The notes under the pieces: model-generated
The model's database searches: none
What the model saw: only the letters and a program-made list of their open reading frames with translations
Told to the model about the DNA's origin: nothing
NCBI GenBank assembly: GCA_014803815.1
Contig: JAAVAY010000087.1
Span: 1,825 to 9,270, forward strand
Direction: 5' to 3'
Source of the DNA: Allobaculum sp.
Lineage (GTDB): Bacteria > Bacillota_I > Bacilli_A > Erysipelotrichales > Erysipelotrichaceae
Length of the DNA: 7,446 nucleotides
Shown: in pieces, positions 7,265 to 7,446 of the stretch
Layout of the letters: each line of letters opens with the position of its first letter
How positions within the stretch are numbered: the first letter of the stretch is position 1
Position numbers and translations under genes: made by a program

Positions 7265-7289
7265 ATCGATACAGAATTTGAAGGATCAA
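7260..7289 (-). promoter_or_regulatory. Candidate promoter of the HNH gene
   Basis: On the minus strand TTGATC (7289-7284) and TAAAAT (7265-7260) are 18 bases apart. The -35 matches consensus at four of six positions and the -10 at five. Transcription would start near 7253 and give a leader of about 87 bases. I found no equally good promoter for the second permease on the other strand. Confidence 0.38.
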
Positions 7290-7311
7290 GTAAAACAGGA
7301 AGGATAAAATT

Positions 7312-7446
7312 ATGATTTCGACCTTTTTGGAAAAACAATTTCATCTCTCAGAGAGGAAAACGACAGTTCAGATAGAGAGTGTAGCAGGAATCACGACTTT
7401 TTTAGCGATGTCTTTCAACCTTGAGCTTACACCTGCTGTTCTCGCC
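7312..7446 (+). CDS. Second NCS2-type permease, N-terminal fragment (cut by window end)
   Basis: Forty-five codons are visible before the window ends. The start ATG has AGGAAGG (7297-7303) 8 bases upstream. The peptide begins MISTFLEKQFHLSERKTTV and continues AGITTFLAMSFNLELTP, which aligns residue for residue with the first permease (FLEKCFHLSEKHTTV, then AGVTTFLSMAYILGVNP). The gene is therefore a paralogue of its upstream neighbour and probably another nucleobase transporter. In the first transmembrane helix the family's conserved AYIxxVNP reads SFNLELTP here, an unusual replacement that may mean a changed substrate or relaxed constraint. The rest of the gene is needed to decide whether it is intact. 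Confidence 0.82.
   Translation, partial: MISTFLEKQFHLSERKTTVQIESVAGITTFLAMSFNLELTPAVLA

Noticed and set aside
1..7446. CRISPR arrays, tRNA or rRNA genes, insertion-sequence ends and phage attachment sites.
   Set aside because: No regularly spaced repeats, tRNA cloverleaf signatures, transposase genes or flanking duplications were seen on either strand.

Overview
The window looks like chromosomal DNA of a low-GC Gram-positive bacterium (Firmicutes/Bacillota). The evidence is an addB-addA gene order with the AddAB rather than RecBCD type of recombination nuclease, AT-rich wobble positions, strong AAAGGAG-type ribosome binding sites, and U-tract intrinsic terminators. An Erysipelotrichia-like host would fit, but that is only an impression and no marker here proves it.

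Layout. Positions 1-1560 (+) hold the C-terminal part of AddB, cut by the window start. Positions 1564-4887 (+) hold complete AddA, three bases downstream and with its ribosome binding site inside addB, so the two form one operon. Positions 4888-5223 hold no convincing gene. They contain a long imperfect hairpin ending in a U-run (4909-5006), a probable promoter (5125-5154) and a 5'-UTR hairpin that buries an AAGGAGG sequence. Positions 5224-6558 (+) encode a complete NCS2/AzgA-type purine-base permease, closed by a strong terminator (6562-6596). Positions 6597-7166 (-) encode a small HNH (HNN) nuclease-like protein with a zinc-binding CxxC pair and a C-terminal membrane segment. It converges on the permease and shares that terminator. 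Positions 7312-7446 (+) begin a second NCS2-type permease paralogue, cut by the window end and divergent from the HNH gene.

How the genes work together. AddB and AddA form the heterodimeric helicase-nuclease that resects double-strand breaks for RecA. AddA keeps all helicase and nuclease motifs. AddB keeps its iron-sulfur cysteines, but its PD-(D/E)XK nuclease motifs look lost, so this complex probably has a single nuclease. The two permeases probably import purine bases and look like a tandem duplication with the HNH gene lying between the copies on the other strand. Nothing ties the HNH protein to either pathway.

Most worth a second look: the apparently nuclease-dead AddB, the membrane-anchored HNH protein of unknown role, the structured 94-nt hairpin after addA, and the altered first-helix motif of the second permease. 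I saw no complete new multi-gene system.
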